Below, piece after piece: positions 62,350 to 64,000 of a stretch of DNA of 64,000 nucleotides. Source of the stretch: Diadema setosum. Its lineage: Eukaryota > Echinodermata > Echinoidea > Diadematoida > Diadematidae. Under the pieces are notes generated by a model. That model saw only the letters and a program-made list of their open reading frames with translations, had not been told where the DNA came from and did not search any database. The stretch lies in assembly GCF_964275005.1 (NCBI RefSeq), contig NC_092705.1, positions 22,515,980 to 22,579,979 of the forward strand, read 5' to 3'. The first letter of the stretch is position 1, and every line of letters begins with the position of its first letter. Made by a program: the position numbers and the translations under genes.

Positions 62350-63055
62350 CACCATAATAAAGATGACGTGAACAGAATCGTAACGACGAGATGGTCAACA
62401 TCCTGGCGATTAGATGAATGGAATCCTAACGATGTGATGAACGATGTCCTTAAGATGGGATGACGGCATCCTGACGATGAGATGAACGACATCTTAGCGA
62501 CGAGATCAACAACTTGGCATCCTAACAATGAGATGAATGACATCCTAAGGATGAGCTTAACGGAATCCTAACAATAAGATGAACAACAGAGATGAACGAC
62601 CTAACAACGAGATGAACATGATGATAATAATGAGACGACATCCCAACAGTGAGATGAAAGACATCCTAGCAGCGGGATGAACGACATCGTAACGATGGGA
62701 TGCATGTATGCCATCTTTACGATGACATGCATGGCATTCTAATGATGAGATTAAGGGCATCTCAACTATATAACAAGGAGGTGTACAACGTCCTAACAAT
62801 GAGATGAACGACATCCTAACTATGAGAATGCACGGCACAATGACAATGGGGCGTATGACATGCTAACAATGAGATGAACAACATCCTAACGATGGAATGC
62901 ACGACACAATAACAATGCGGTGTAAGACATCCTAACAAGGATACGAACGGCATCCTATATATTATAACGATGGAATGCACGACACAATAGCAACGAAGTA
63001 TGCGACATCCGGACATTAAGATGAAAGACATGCTAGAACAAGATCCTAACAATGC
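62350..63055. repeat. Minisatellite, degenerate unit of about 24 bp
   Basis: CCTAACRATGAGATGAACGA and variants recur some 25 or more times over 700 bp with irregular spacing (20-35 bp). The minus-strand reading frames (ISLLGC..., SFISLLGR...) are translations of the repeat. Confidence 0.8.
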
Positions 63056-63625
63056 GAAATCAATGATCTACCAGATTTCCCATTACTGGAATCCATCAAG
63101 CGGGCAAAGAAACGATTGTTTGTTTAAAGCAAATTACCATTTGCAGTAATGATACCTTTCTTTATCCTTATAAATTCACGGTAATTAGGGCCTACATTGT
63201 GGTTGTCTTCTAGCAAACACACATGCACCCAAACACCATGAGACACATGTATTTACAACAATCTCAGAATTACTGAAAAGCTCTTGAAGACACTTGTAAG
63301 TGCATACTCACTCACACCCGCGCACACACTGACACATAATTATTGGGCTTGCTTCCATTTATGTCATATTTAAAGTGGAAGATAATTACACCCTGGGAAG
63401 ACAATAGGTCATCACAACAACGCCCTTTGACAACTCTTTACTATTTCATAGCGTATGGCTTCTCCTTCGCTTTCTTCTTCAAATCCAACCACAAACTCAA
63501 CAAAGCTCCTTGAAAACACATTGTTTTTCTTCAGGTGATATTTACTGACAAAGGAAGTATTTTAATGATTTTTTTTTTCATGCAACAAGAACATTCATTA
63601 ATATTCAATCAGTATACAAACAGTA
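63056..63625. other. Non-coding, no feature recognised
   Basis: AT-rich sequence with short ACAC tracts. No exon. Confidence 0.4.
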
Positions 63626-63816
63626 CACTCTAATGTCGTTGGATTAAAAAGTAATCTAATAGACCATGAGGAGGGACAAATCCAAAGAAGATTATTAATT
63701 TCAAATATAATGGATTTGATTTCTAAATCATTTAGACCAAAAATTGTAATCTTTTGTGGATTTGTCCCTCCTCATGGTCTTATTGGACTACTTTTTAATC
63801 CAACGAATTTAGAGTG
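63626..63816. mobile_element. 191-bp MITE with TIRs of about 60 bp and TA target
   Basis: Its ends CACTCTAA ... TTAGAGTG are flanked by TA on both sides. The inverted arms share TCGTTGGATTAAAAAGTA and GACCATGAGGAGGGACAAAT, leaving only a short AT-rich loop. This fits a Tc1/mariner-type non-autonomous element. Confidence 0.75.
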
Positions 63817-64000
63817 TAGCACTACTCCAATTAACACGGCCGACTAGGGACCCGATAGCTCATAAATCTTTAAGACATCATGAATCCGGTGTATAGAATG
63901 CTCTGCGTAATCATCTGAAGCAATTTGCATCTCTTTTTAAAACCTTTTAAAAGACTTTTACGGCTAATAACGATAGACATATATCGTTCTTGAAAAAAAA

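Noticed and set aside
62350-63055. CRISPR-like array of repeats
   Set aside because: The repeats are degenerate, irregularly spaced and lack constant-length unique spacers. The window is eukaryotic.

Overview
The window is animal nuclear DNA from what looks like a marine invertebrate deuterostome, most likely an echinoderm. I infer this from intron-bearing metazoan genes in AT-rich sequence full of microsatellites, tandem-core elements with ACGG/GACC-type tails, hammerhead-like Penelope elements, and LRR-Ig and LDLa/CUB membrane genes. The species cannot be fixed from the sequence alone.

Four host genes are supported. (1) A profilin gene on the minus strand (coding 5040 to 1929, three exons, 129 aa). 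(2) A type II Golgi-type glycosyltransferase of the GT77-like nucleotide-diphospho-sugar transferase group on the plus strand (coding 12006-12126 and 13977-14938, 360 aa). (3) An LRR-rich protein with one Ig domain on the minus strand, in one very long exon (29618 to 26226). (4) A type II transmembrane mosaic protein on the minus strand (56636 to 37052) that I assembled from twelve exons: cytoplasmic tail, membrane anchor, CUB, four LDLa, CUB, three LDLa, CUB. All its introns are phase 1. Two of its exons contain an in-frame TGA, and its three CUB domains have no cysteines.

Layout: 0-6 kb, profilin and its upstream region. 6-11.5 kb, microsatellites and no gene I can see. 11.5-15 kb, the glycosyltransferase. 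15-26 kb, a repeat field: LINE debris, a piggyBac-like MITE, a Penelope-like inverted-repeat element with a 72-bp perfect palindrome, and a tandem-core (Helentron-like) element. 26-30 kb, the LRR-Ig gene. 30-37 kb, a tRNA-derived SINE and two more tandem-core elements. 37-57 kb, the CUB/LDLa gene. Its introns hold two 2.13-kb hAT-type elements in opposite orientation (each with a perfect 8-bp target duplication and a nested tandem-core element), several MITEs, and a Penelope-like retroelement with reverse transcriptase and GIY-YIG endonuclease. 57-64 kb, possible 5' exons of the last gene, a minisatellite and MITEs.

The genes do not form an obvious functional cluster. Profilin is cytoskeletal, the glycosyltransferase is a Golgi enzyme, and the LRR-Ig and CUB/LDLa products are cell-surface recognition-type proteins. 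The most unusual structure is the inverted hAT pair: it brackets four frame-symmetric exons of the CUB/LDLa gene and could fold the pre-mRNA back on itself.
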